Below are positions 24,359-33,236 of a stretch of 38,791 nucleotides of DNA, piece by piece. How positions within the stretch are numbered: position 1 is the first letter of the stretch; the number at the start of each line of letters is the position of its first letter. The position numbers and the translations under genes are program-made. The notes under the pieces are model-generated. The model ran no database searches and was not told the origin of the DNA. It worked only from the letters and a program-made list of their open reading frames with translations. This DNA comes from an uncultured bacterium (GTDB lineage Bacteria > Planctomycetota > GCA-002687715), in NCBI GenBank assembly GCA_902826835.1, contig CADEGH010000045.1, positions 1-38,791 of the forward strand, given 5' to 3'.

Positions 24359-27250
24359 TCAGGGAATAGGGACCGTGAATCGCAACTCACCGGGAGCGGT
24401 CGCCACGGCTTCGGCGAGGATCACTCCCCGTCGGATGGCAAAGAGGCGCAACTGCCCGGGCAGAGCCGACCATTCCCAGTCGATTCCTCCTCCCGTGTGG
24501 GTGCGGGAGAGATCCGCCCACCCGACGAGACCCGAAGACTCGTCGTACCCCATGATGTGCAAGTCGGCCAAACGGGCCCTGGTCGCTTCCCGGGCTTGCT
24601 CCGCCGACTCTTGCGGTAGCGGGTTCACGAAGTTCGCTTCGACCTTGAGCTTGAAAAGCACCGCGCTTTCCAGCGTGATATCGACCTCGACGGGGGAGGT
24701 GCGCGGCAGCCGAAGCCGGACCGGAGTCGCCGCGTGCACCTGCGTTTGGCGCTTGCTGGCGGTGATGACCCACTCTCCCTCGCTCAGGGACTCGAAGACG
24801 AACTCTCCCTCGCCGGTTTTTTGGGCGATGACCGGGGTGGTGTCCAGGGCCCGGACCGCATGCACGATGTCTGCGGAAATCGGCGACCCATCCGCGAGTT
24901 TCGTTCTGACTCGAACCGCCGAGCCCGGAAGCGTCCGGATTTCGACCGGGGTCTCCCGGCCTTCATGGACGGACACCCAGGCCGCGGGCGGGCGCGACTT
25001 TCCGGGCGCTTGGCATGCGATCTCGTAGCGGCCCGCGGCGAGCCCTTCGAAGAGGATCAACCCGGGGCCTCGACTGGATCCTTGGATTGGCGGAATCCCG
25101 TCGCTGTAAGCGGTGGCAGTCCACCCGACATCTGGCACCACGGCTCCGTGGGCGTCGCGAAGCTGCAACCGGATGGTGCCTTTCGGCTCCGGCATGGTCA
25201 CCGTGATGGCCAGGTCCGCCGATGGAATCTCCAAGTCCTGCTGGTGGAGTGGGGCCTTATCACCCACCGAGTGCACGGTGAGGGTCGCGGGCAAGGCCGG
25301 CACTTCGCCGAACTCGAACTCGCCCAGCGGGCCACTGGTCCGCACCTGCGGGTTCCAGCCCCCGGCGTCGGCCGGATCGGGCTTGGGCTTCAGGCTGATG
25401 GTCAGGTTGGAGATCCCCACTCCATGGCGGTCTCGGACGTGCCCCTTGAGCGTGTGCGCACGCTCCAGGCGAATCGTCCCGAGATCCGGGTTTTCCCCGC
25501 TCACGATCTTCACGAGGTAGCCCGGGGAGAGGACGGCGAGGTTCCCGGCCTTGAGTTTGCGATCTCGAGCTTGGGGCATGGTTGACCAGCCCTCAGCGGC
25601 CTTGAGATCGATCCAGCCGATGTCGAACCGTCCATCGCGGTCGGTCGCGGCGATGGGGGGGAGGCCGCCGTAGACAAGGGCGCCCGGGATCGGGGCGCCA
25701 TTTTCGTCGTGCACGAGGCCGCGGCGCCGCTCCGTCGCAAAGGGGAGCACGAGGTCTTCCACCTTCAACGACGATCCGCCTCGGAAGCTCACGTTCATGG
25801 TTTGGTCGTGGACCCAGCCGAGATCGCAGGTGCACGCATGAATGGTGAGGGTCTCGCTCCCGCTCGGCGGCGGGGGAACTCCACGATGCACATAGCGGCC
25901 CTCCTCGTCGGTGATGACAAAGCCGCCGAGCTCCCCCGGCTCACCGGGAACCCCCCTCGACCAATGCGATCCGAAACTCGCTCCCTTGGGATCCTGGGCG
26001 GTGATCTGAACCCGCACTCCGCCCACGCCCTGGCCGCCCAGGCCCACGACTCGTCCCTCGATCTCCAACGCCGGGGGAAGAAGAATCTCCACTTTCTGGA
26101 CTTCCCCGTCCGACTTGGCGAGGGTCACCGCCGCCGTTCCGTTTGCGTATCCCGGGGCGGAGGCCACGACGCCGCCGAACCGCGCCATGGGCCCACTCGG
26201 CGTGTTCACGCTGATCCACCCCTGACCGCGCATGCCTTCACCCGCCAATTGGCGAGGGATGCGCAGGAAGCGGAAGCGGCCTTCGGGGTCGCTGCGGGTG
26301 GTCTCGACGATCCGACTGCCCCACGGATTCCTGACCATGCCGTCGTTGGTCACCGATGTGCCTTGGACCCCCGCCGAAGACCAAAGGGCCACCTTCGCCC
26401 CGGCGACCGGCTGCTTGGTCTCGGAGGCGAAAACCTGCCCCTCGACCGCGCTTCCGGGCGAGAGGGTGACGCGCAACCAGCGCCCCATCGGAGTGACCGT
26501 CAGCTCGGAGCTGAGTCCTCGCCACAGCGGAGCGTAGCGTGGGTCGTCGATCCAAAGGTGGGCTTGGCCACCGCGATCCTGTTCCGGCGGTGGCACCCCG
26601 ATGAGCTCGAAGCGACCCTTTGTGTCGGAGACGACGCTGCGCTCGAACGGAATGCGGTCGAGCGTCATGCGGAGGCGGATGGGCACCCCGACGATTGGCG
26701 TTTCCTCCAAGGTCACGACTTCGCCGGAGAGAGTGAATGGAGCCCCCAGGATCAGGGTTGGCCGCTCTTCGACGCGCACGTCGAGCTTGCGGGCCGTCTG
26801 GAGTCCGGGCTTGTCCGCCAACACATCGACATGGCTGACTTCCGGCGGGAGCGCCGCTCGAAAACTCCCCGCCGCGTCGGTCTGAACTTCCATTTGGGTC
26901 GGGCGCAGGAATCCGCTGCGGTGGGTGGCGGGGCGTCCTTGGTCGCGGGCCACCATCACCAGGATTCTGGCTCCCGCGACGGGGCCCTGGTTGATGTCCA
27001 CGACTCGGCCCGCAAAGCGTCGCGACCCCTCCGCAAGATCGGTGGCGGGAGAAAACGGCTGCGACGCGATCCCGGTTCCGGGACCCTCGGGCGGCGGGGA
27101 AGGAGAGCTCGTCTCCGGCGAGGCGCTGGTCAATCGATCGACTTCGGGCTTCGCCCCGGGCCACCGACTTGACTCTCCGGTCCAAAGCCACCAAATCGCG
27201 GCTCCGACTGCCAAGACGGTCAGGGCGACCAGGATCCACTTCGTGTTCAC
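24359..27250 (-). CDS. Membrane-anchored protein with multiple carboxypeptidase-regulatory-like domains
   Basis: The predicted protein has 963 residues. An N-terminal transmembrane segment (WILVALTVLAVGAAIWWLW, residues 4-22) is followed by at least six beta-sandwich units of the carboxypeptidase-regulatory-like type, recognisable as FAGRVVDINQGPVAGARIL, LSGEVVTLEETPIVGVPIRL, VEGQVFASETKQPVAGAKVA, EIEGRVVGLGGQGVGGVRV, RRGLVHDENGAPIPGALV and LKGHVRDRHGVGISNLTI. Such domains are structural or carbohydrate-binding; no catalytic domain is visible. The start is GTG 27250, preceded by GGGAGG with nine bases of spacing. An in-frame upstream start at 27361 would add a basic segment and lacks a binding site. 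It diverges from the phosphoglycerate mutase gene. The protein at 34366-36252 is a smaller one of similar style. Confidence 0.85.
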   Translation of the reverse strand: MNTKWILVALTVLAVGAAIWWLWTGESSRWPGAKPEVDRLTSASPETSSPSPPPEGPGTGIASQPFSPATDLAEGSRRFAGRVVDINQGPVAGARILVMVARDQGRPATHRSGFLRPTQMEVQTDAAGSFRAALPPEVSHVDVLADKPGLQTARKLDVRVEERPTLILGAPFTLSGEVVTLEETPIVGVPIRLRMTLDRIPFERSVVSDTKGRFELIGVPPPEQDRGGQAHLWIDDPRYAPLWRGLSSELTVTPMGRWLRVTLSPGSAVEGQVFASETKQPVAGAKVALWSSAGVQGTSVTNDGMVRNPWGSRIVETTRSDPEGRFRFLRIPRQLAGEGMRGQGWISVNTPSGPMARFGGVVASAPGYANGTAAVTLAKSDGEVQKVEILLPPALEIEGRVVGLGGQGVGGVRVQITAQDPKGASFGSHWSRGVPGEPGELGGFVITDEEGRYVHRGVPPPPSGSETLTIHACTCDLGWVHDQTMNVSFRGGSSLKVEDLVLPFATERRRGLVHDENGAPIPGALVYGGLPPIAATDRDGRFDIGWIDLKAAEGWSTMPQARDRKLKAGNLAVLSPGYLVKIVSGENPDLGTIRLERAHTLKGHVRDRHGVGISNLTISLKPKPDPADAGGWNPQVRTSGPLGEFEFGEVPALPATLTVHSVGDKAPLHQQDLEIPSADLAITVTMPEPKGTIRLQLRDAHGAVVPDVGWTATAYSDGIPPIQGSSRGPGLILFEGLAAGRYEIACQAPGKSRPPAAWVSVHEGRETPVEIRTLPGSAVRVRTKLADGSPISADIVHAVRALDTTPVIAQKTGEGEFVFESLSEGEWVITASKRQTQVHAATPVRLRLPRTSPVEVDITLESAVLFKLKVEANFVNPLPQESAEQAREATRARLADLHIMGYDESSGLVGWADLSRTHTGGGIDWEWSALPGQLRLFAIRRGVILAEAVATAPGELRFTVPIP

Positions 27251-27435
27251 AGCAACAGACCTCCCGGGCCGGAGCGGCGCCGACCGCGATTCTACAGGGT
27301 GGATTCGCCGTCGTTTTGTGGCCCGACCGAGCGTGGGGAAAGACGTCCTCTTTGCGAACATAGACGCGCGAAATCCGGCAATTCCTCCGCAGGGCTGGCC
27401 TGGCTGCGAAGCCGCTTTCGAGTGGGAGTCCCTCG
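27251..27435. promoter_or_regulatory. Divergent promoter region of the repeat protein and gpmA
   Basis: These 185 bases must drive both flanking genes if each has its own promoter. Ribosome binding sites are clear on both sides: GGGAGG for the minus-strand GTG at 27250 and GGGAG at 27424-27428 for ATG 27436. I see no -35/-10 pair good enough to place. Confidence 0.4.
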
Positions 27436-28188
27436 ATGATCGAACTCGTGTTGGTGCGCCACGGGCAAAGCGCGTGGAACCTCGAAAACAAGTTCACCGG
27501 CTGGAAGGACGTCGACCTCTCGGATCAAGGGAGGGAAGAGGCGCGCCGGGCCGGGCGGCTGATCAAGGAAGGTGGCTTCCTCTTTGACCGGGCCTACTGC
27601 TCGATGTTGAAGCGGGCCATCCGCACTCTGTGGATCGCCCTCGACGAACTCGATCAGATGTGGTTGCCCATCACGCCCACGTGGATTTTGAACGAGCGTC
27701 ACTACGGAGGCTTGACCGGACTCGACAAGAAGGAGGCGGTCAAGGTGCATGGCGAGGAGCAGGTGAAGATCTGGCGCCGCAGCTTCTCCACGCCTCCGCC
27801 CCAACTGCCCCCGACCCACCCCGATCACCCGTGCTCCGACCGCCGCTACGCGAAGCTCGATCCGAAGCTCCTTCCCGGCGGGGAGTCTCTCGAGGACACC
27901 TGCCGCCGCGTCGTGCCCTTCTTCGAGAAGACCATCCAACCGCTCCTCGCGCAGAAGGAGCGCATGATCATCGCGGCCCACGGCAATAGCCTGCGGGCCT
28001 TGGTCATGCATCTCGACAAGATGTCGGAGGACGAGATTGCGGAGTTCAACATCCCGACGGGATTTCCGCTGGTGTATCGCTTCGACGACGCGCTGCGGCC
28101 CATCGACCGGCGCTACCTCGGTGACGCCTCGGAAGTCCGGGCCGCCATCGAGGGCGTGAAGGCCCAAACCGGCAAGAAGAAGAACTGA
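27436..28188 (+). CDS. gpmA: 2,3-bisphosphoglycerate-dependent phosphoglycerate mutase
   Basis: Interconverts 3-phosphoglycerate and 2-phosphoglycerate in glycolysis and gluconeogenesis, in the cytoplasm. The 250-residue length is that of the dPGM family. The phosphorylated histidine lies in LVRHGQSAWN (His9). Characteristic stretches follow: NKFTGWKDVDLSDQG, SMLKRAIRT, LNERHYGGLTGLDK (Glu87, the proposed acid/base) and AAHGNSLRALV (His182). The FTGW and ERHYG signatures distinguish it from the broader histidine phosphatase superfamily. GGGAG lies seven bases before the ATG. The neighbours are unrelated in function, so it is probably a stand-alone gene. It ends 18 bases from the convergent glycosyltransferase gene. 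Confidence 0.96.
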   Translation: MIELVLVRHGQSAWNLENKFTGWKDVDLSDQGREEARRAGRLIKEGGFLFDRAYCSMLKRAIRTLWIALDELDQMWLPITPTWILNERHYGGLTGLDKKEAVKVHGEEQVKIWRRSFSTPPPQLPPTHPDHPCSDRRYAKLDPKLLPGGESLEDTCRRVVPFFEKTIQPLLAQKERMIIAAHGNSLRALVMHLDKMSEDEIAEFNIPTGFPLVYRFDDALRPIDRRYLGDASEVRAAIEGVKAQTGKKKN

Positions 28189-28206
28189 ATCACGCCCCGG
28201 GGGCGC

Positions 28207-29781
28207 TCAGGGCATCCGCACGAATTTCTCGATTTCGAGATCCGTGAGGGCGGCGTATTCGGCTTCGAGCGGCGCCCGCTCGAAGCCCGCCACTGACTGA
28301 AGTTGCTCCCGGCTCTTGGCCTTTTGGGCGGCCGGTATGTGGTCAATGCCTCGGGAGCCCACCAAATAGAACTCCTCTTTCCCGAGGAGGACCTTGGAGA
28401 GATCGAGGGGTCGATGGGTCCAAAAGGCCTCGTAGACGCGACCGGTCCGACCTTGATTGAAACAGTGGATCTGCGTCGCCAGTCCCCACTCCGTAGCCAA
28501 GAAGACCGTGGACTCCGGCGCTGCCGCCGCCAATTCGCCAAGCCGGGTGAGCGACGGAGACCACCGCGGTGAGGTCTTCCCTTGCCAAACGCCTTGCGCC
28601 GCTTCGAGTGCGGCGGGGATGCGCACGAAGGGCAGGGCCAGCACGAGGGCCAAGAGGATGGTTGACCAGGAGTGCCGGTGGGTGAGCGCCTGCGCGGCCC
28701 CCGCGATCAGGAACGGCGTGCCGAGAATCCAGTGGTGCTCGACCGAGCGCTCGGGGAGCGAGAAGAGTCCCAATCCAATGAGAAGCCACGACAGGGCCAA
28801 CCACCCGCCGCGTCGAGCCTCCGGGCTTCGTGCCGCCAACTGCGCAATGAGCAGGACGGCCAACCCGAGAATGAGGCCCGTTTCGATCCACCCCCAAGGC
28901 CCGGTGCGCGGAATCCCCATCATGGCGTGGCGGGCCCAGTGGCCCTGCCCCACGGACAGATACTCCGAGGCGAACTCGAGCGCACCTCCGAAGGACTGCT
29001 GGTTCTCCCCCTGAATGCTCGCGATGGAAACCAATCCACGTCCCTTGATGACGGAAACGAGATTGGCGAGGAGCAGGGGGGACCCCCCGATGACTCCGCC
29101 GAGAAACCCGGCGCGCCAATGCGCAAAGCGGTGCGGCGTCTCGAAGCCGAGGTGCAAGAAGAAGGGGATGAGGAGCACGGCTGAGCTGAGCTTCTCGAAG
29201 ATCGCGAAGCCCACGATGAGGCTGAGCCAAAACGTGGTGCGAGGAGTGGCCGATCTCGGGGGATGCCCGAGCCAAATCCCGAGGAAGAGGCAGCGCAGCA
29301 AAAAAGCAATCGCCACTGGGCCGCGGTCGTGCCGCAGACAGTGAAAGAGATTGAGGTCGGAGAGGGTGACGAGCAGGAGAAGCGCGAGGGCGAGCGGACG
29401 CAACCGGCGTCCCGCTAAACCCGCGAGAAAGACAAGCCCCGGAGCACCGAGCAGGATCCCGAGCCAGCGCCAGCTCGCGACCGAAAACGGCTGATCGAAC
29501 AGGCGCATCCAGAGCCCGTAGAGCGTGGTCTTGATCGCCCCGCTGTACGGCATGTTCAGCAGCGGGTACCCCCCGATCGACGTCGCGTTGAAGAGACGAC
29601 TCGGCTCGCCGACCCACGCGAAGCTGGCGGCGGCTTGATGGAGTTCGTCGTACTCGAGACCGGGACCTTCCAGTTTGACACTCGCCGCCCACGCCAAGAT
29701 CGCGCTGGCCGCGAGCCCCATGAGCAGTCTGAGTGCGGGCTTTGTTCCAATCGCAGAGGAGGCGGCGGCGGGCGAGGGCAT
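28207..29781 (-). CDS. GT-C superfamily glycosyltransferase (ArnT/PMT, GT39-like) membrane protein
   Basis: The predicted protein has 524 residues with about ten or more hydrophobic helices. An acidic motif, LEYDELHQA (Asp45-Glu46), directly follows the first helix, at the place where GT-C enzymes of the ArnT/protein-mannosyltransferase type carry their catalytic Asp in the first outer loop. Further loop residues HCLRHDRGP also fit. Such enzymes move a sugar from a lipid-linked donor to a protein or lipid outside the cytoplasmic membrane. Donor and acceptor are unknown. It lies 32 bases downstream of the CRTAC1-like lipoprotein gene on the same strand, so it is probably the last gene of that operon. 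No Shine-Dalgarno is visible before ATG 29781. Confidence 0.82.
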   Translation of the reverse strand: MPSPAAASSAIGTKPALRLLMGLAASAILAWAASVKLEGPGLEYDELHQAAASFAWVGEPSRLFNATSIGGYPLLNMPYSGAIKTTLYGLWMRLFDQPFSVASWRWLGILLGAPGLVFLAGLAGRRLRPLALALLLLVTLSDLNLFHCLRHDRGPVAIAFLLRCLFLGIWLGHPPRSATPRTTFWLSLIVGFAIFEKLSSAVLLIPFFLHLGFETPHRFAHWRAGFLGGVIGGSPLLLANLVSVIKGRGLVSIASIQGENQQSFGGALEFASEYLSVGQGHWARHAMMGIPRTGPWGWIETGLILGLAVLLIAQLAARSPEARRGGWLALSWLLIGLGLFSLPERSVEHHWILGTPFLIAGAAQALTHRHSWSTILLALVLALPFVRIPAALEAAQGVWQGKTSPRWSPSLTRLGELAAAAPESTVFLATEWGLATQIHCFNQGRTGRVYEAFWTHRPLDLSKVLLGKEEFYLVGSRGIDHIPAAQKAKSREQLQSVAGFERAPLEAEYAALTDLEIEKFVRMP

Positions 29782-29813
29782 GGGTCGCTACCGTTTTCGG
29801 CAAGGGCGGTGAT

Positions 29814-32800
29814 TCATCTCGTGTCCGAGTCTGCCATGCGGCTGCCGCGAAGCCGGCGAGTGTGAAACTCGCGGGCGTCGCGCTCAAAAACCTCTCCGCG
29901 CGGGAAGGAAAGCCCCGGCCCGTAGGGGTAGGAGGGCATCGTTTTGAAAGGCAAGGGCTCGATGGTGTGGGGGAACGCGGTGTAGAGATCCATGTCCTTG
30001 CAGTAGCCTGCCGTGCGAAGCACGAAGGTGCGAGTATGACCGGCGGCCGTCGGCGGGGATGCCACGAACTCGAGCGCGATCTCCTCGCCTCTCCCGAAGA
30101 TGACGTAACGATCGTCGAACGCGGGGAGGAGGGCGCTCACATCTCCGAAGCGGGTGTAGTCACCCTCCAAATTCTTGAAGTCGATGGCGGGGTCCATCAA
30201 CGAGTAGTCGTAGAGCAGAGGTTCGGCTCCGTCCGGGCTGTACTCGCGCGGGTAACCCGAACGCCGCAAGTCCGCGCGTTCGGGATCTCGGGTCGTGATG
30301 GTCAGAGATGCCGGGCCGAGATCGGTCACGAGCGCAAGACGATCGATCCCGAGCTCGATGTTCGTGCGCAATCGAAGGCGGCCGGTGCCATGACGCGGCA
30401 TCCGGCTCACGTCGAGCGTCATGGTGCGGGGCATCCCCGCGGGGTAGCCGAACTCCTCGGCGAAGACCTCCCATTGGCCGGGGAGGATTTCGACATCCAA
30501 CGAGAGCGCACGGAATTGCAGGCCCGCTTGACCCGCCGCAAAATTGACGTGCGAGTAGGGATATTCCACCCACCCGTCGAGTACGAGCACGAGGGGGAGT
30601 TCGCTCGGCGCGTCCCGGAGGGCGGACCCAAAATCCACTTCGATTTCCTGGGGCGCCGCGAAGCCCAAGAATCGTCGATCCGGCAGGATGCCGGGTTGGT
30701 ATCGGCGATCGACGGCGTGCAGGAGCTTTGGGTCGGCATCGCCCTGGCGGGTACGCAGGCCGACCGGGAGCCGGCGGTCCGCCTCGCGGAACACGATGAA
30801 TCGGCCGTCCGGAGCGGGGGCGTTGACCGCGAGGCGTTCGTCCGGAATCACTGTGAGTCCGGCCGGGGCGTCGATTTCCAACAGTTGGATTTGGTCCAGA
30901 TAGACGACCTCCTCCATGGGTTCGTGAATGCGCAGGTGGAGTCTGCCGTCCTTCGGAACAAGGGTGGGAATCAGGACATCCTCGGTCGGATCGGGAGGGG
31001 CGTACACGCCGGGCGACAAGAAGAAGCCGAGGCCGCCGGTGCCGAGGAAGTCGGTGACAAACTCGAACCGCTCCCCGTTCCAGACGAAGAGCAAGGGGCA
31101 CGAGGATCCCTTGCGATAGACCTGCGTGACCGTAGTGCGCTGACCGGTTGGCACCATCGGTTCCCCCTGAACCACGTCGTCCGGCCACACGATGCGGACG
31201 TAGTCGGCCTCCCGGTGACTTCCGAGCCCGAAACGAGCGCGAGGTGGCGGTCCGCAGAGCCCGCCGTTTTGGTTGATCACTTCCCGGGATTGTGTGGTGG
31301 TACCCGCGGTGATCGAGATCCACGCCCCGATGCCCCCGGTGTTCGTCCGCATCTTGCCGACTTCGCGCACCCCCCGGGGTTCGATCTCGATCCACTGGCC
31401 GGCGGGCACTCCCGTCCACGCCGAGCTCGCGAGCCCGGGCCCCGCGTGAGCGGTGATGAGTTCGGCGACTCCGTCTTGGTCGAGATCCACCACGCAGGCC
31501 GCGCGCAGCCCCGCGGGGCGGGGCGGGCCCTGGACCGGTGCACTGATCGGCGCGGGGCCCGAGAAGCGGTGCACCGAGGACAGCGCCGAGGCGGAGATCG
31601 TCACGACTTCGAGGCTTCCGTCCTGATCGAGGTCGGCGCTGGCGGCGATCACCGAGCCTTCCACCGGCGTTCCGACGGGAGCAAAGGACAGGCGCGCCTC
31701 GCCGCTCCAAAACGAAGATTGAACGGGCTCCCATTCGTTGAGCACGAGGTCCGGGAATCCGTCTTCGTTGGCGTCGTGCACGAGGGCGCTGCGGGCTCGC
31801 GGCCGCTTGCCTCGGAAGGCGGACTCGGTGACATCGACGAAGCGCCAGATGCGATCGTTGCGCAGGACGACCGGACCCGTTTCGGTCAACACCAAGAGGT
31901 CGGCATCTCGATCGCGATCCAAGTCGGCGGCGATCACGCTGAAACACTGCGCACCCGGGAGCGCCGCGCCGGCTCGTTCGGCGATGTCCGTGAAGGTGCC
32001 GTCGCGGTTGTTGTTCCAAAGGCGTGAACGCCGAGCGCCCGGACTGGAGTGGGCAGCGACGTAGAGATCGAGGTCCCCGTCCGCGTCGAGGTCCGCGAAG
32101 ACGGCCCCGGCACTCCTGTCTTGATCTCCCAAAAGCCCGGCCGAGGTGGTGATGTCCCGGTATTTTCCTTGGTCCCAGAGGAACAGGCGATCTTGGCCCT
32201 CACCGGCCACGTAGAGGTCCGGGTCGCCGTCGTTGTCGATGTCGCCAAAGGTCCCCTGCAGACTCTTCACGTCGCCGGAGAGCCCCCACTCGCGGCTTGC
32301 GTCGACCAGTTTTCCGCGGTCATTGCGGAGAAGATGACCGGCGTGTTCGGGGTTGGCCAAGTACACGTCGAGATCACCGTCTTGGTCGACATCGGCGAAG
32401 GCCATGGCGGGGGAGAGCCAGTCGCCGGAAGGCACCTTCGGCGACCCCGGAGCGTCAGGGGCGCGGGCGTTCCCGAACCGCCACTCGGCCGTCGCGAGTT
32501 CGAGGGGCACGGGCGGGGTTGCGGCGGCTGGCGCGCGCAGGCGCGGCTGCCGGATCGCTTCGCCGTAGTGGCCCATTTCGTGATAGACGATGCCGGCCTT
32601 GTTGCCCGTCTCCGCCTTTTCGAAGGCCTCGAAGGTCGCAAGCAGGGTTTCGCCCTCCGCGGCCCGATCGGAGCGCTGGAGGATGCGGAAGAGTTGCAGC
32701 AGCGCCGAGCTTTGATGGGGCTCCGAGGCGAGGGCGCGTCGGAGGAGTTTCTCGGCTTCCGTGCGGTCGCCCGCCGCGGCCTTCAGCGTCGCCAGGTAGT

Positions 32801-33236
32801 AGTTGGCAGTGGGGTCGTGCGGGTCCTTGGCGAGCACCGCTTCGAAGTGCGGGATCGCTTCCGCCCCCCGGCCCAAGTGCTTGAGGAGCACGCCCAGGCA
32901 GTGATGGCCGGGCAGGGAACTCGGATCCAGACGGAGCGCCTCGGTATACGCCACCTCCGCCTCCCGGAAGAGCTCGGGACGGACCTGGTTCATACACGCG
33001 ATGCCGTAGTTGATACGAGCATCGGGATCCTCGGGAAGGCGCGAGACGACTTCGGCGAAGGTCTTCTGGGCGGCGACAAACTCGTGGCGATCGAGTTCGA
33101 GCACGCCGCGGTTCCACAACCGCAGCGTCACGCTTGGATCCTGATCCGGCGCCGCCGGCCCTGGGGGAGCGGGGGCTTTGGAGCAGGCCAAGGTCCAAAG
33201 CAGGCAGCCGAGTCCGAGCCAGAATCGGGAGTTCAT
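29814..33236 (-). CDS. Lipoprotein with TPR, FG-GAP/VCBS and ASPIC/UnbV (CRTAC1-like) domains
   Basis: The predicted protein has 1140 residues. A signal segment, WLGLGCLLWTLAC, has a lipobox-like cysteine at residue 18. TPRs occupy about 35-230 (for example GVLLKHLGRGAEAIPHFEAV). A run of FG-GAP/VCBS calcium-binding blades follows, with the Asp-rich loops DVDQDGDLDVYLAN, DIDNDGDPDLYVAG and DLDADGDLDLYVAA, together suggesting a beta-propeller. An ASPIC/UnbV segment comes next (RFGLGSHREADYVRIVWPDD). The last 450 residues look beta-rich and match nothing I know beyond the CRTAC1-like family. Such proteins are common in planctomycetes and acidobacteria, usually of unknown function. The start overlaps the nitrilase stop as ATGA, so the two are coupled. 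The frame is open upstream to 33962, but there it crosses the nitrilase gene and is spurious. Confidence 0.9.
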   Translation of the reverse strand: MNSRFWLGLGCLLWTLACSKAPAPPGPAAPDQDPSVTLRLWNRGVLELDRHEFVAAQKTFAEVVSRLPEDPDARINYGIACMNQVRPELFREAEVAYTEALRLDPSSLPGHHCLGVLLKHLGRGAEAIPHFEAVLAKDPHDPTANYYLATLKAAAGDRTEAEKLLRRALASEPHQSSALLQLFRILQRSDRAAEGETLLATFEAFEKAETGNKAGIVYHEMGHYGEAIRQPRLRAPAAATPPVPLELATAEWRFGNARAPDAPGSPKVPSGDWLSPAMAFADVDQDGDLDVYLANPEHAGHLLRNDRGKLVDASREWGLSGDVKSLQGTFGDIDNDGDPDLYVAGEGQDRLFLWDQGKYRDITTSAGLLGDQDRSAGAVFADLDADGDLDLYVAAHSSPGARRSRLWNNNRDGTFTDIAERAGAALPGAQCFSVIAADLDRDRDADLLVLTETGPVVLRNDRIWRFVDVTESAFRGKRPRARSALVHDANEDGFPDLVLNEWEPVQSSFWSGEARLSFAPVGTPVEGSVIAASADLDQDGSLEVVTISASALSSVHRFSGPAPISAPVQGPPRPAGLRAACVVDLDQDGVAELITAHAGPGLASSAWTGVPAGQWIEIEPRGVREVGKMRTNTGGIGAWISITAGTTTQSREVINQNGGLCGPPPRARFGLGSHREADYVRIVWPDDVVQGEPMVPTGQRTTVTQVYRKGSSCPLLFVWNGERFEFVTDFLGTGGLGFFLSPGVYAPPDPTEDVLIPTLVPKDGRLHLRIHEPMEEVVYLDQIQLLEIDAPAGLTVIPDERLAVNAPAPDGRFIVFREADRRLPVGLRTRQGDADPKLLHAVDRRYQPGILPDRRFLGFAAPQEIEVDFGSALRDAPSELPLVLVLDGWVEYPYSHVNFAAGQAGLQFRALSLDVEILPGQWEVFAEEFGYPAGMPRTMTLDVSRMPRHGTGRLRLRTNIELGIDRLALVTDLGPASLTITTRDPERADLRRSGYPREYSPDGAEPLLYDYSLMDPAIDFKNLEGDYTRFGDVSALLPAFDDRYVIFGRGEEIALEFVASPPTAAGHTRTFVLRTAGYCKDMDLYTAFPHTIEPLPFKTMPSYPYGPGLSFPRGEVFERDAREFHTRRLRGSRMADSDTR

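Noticed and set aside
28189..28206. GC-rich palindrome between gpmA and the glycosyltransferase considered as a terminator
   Set aside because: The stem has almost no loop and no T-run on either strand.
29733..32027. Long open frame of about 760 codons on the plus strand
   Set aside because: It is antisense to the CRTAC1-like lipoprotein gene, whose FG-GAP motifs and lipobox are clear. Its own product has no recognisable domain and arises from high third-position GC.
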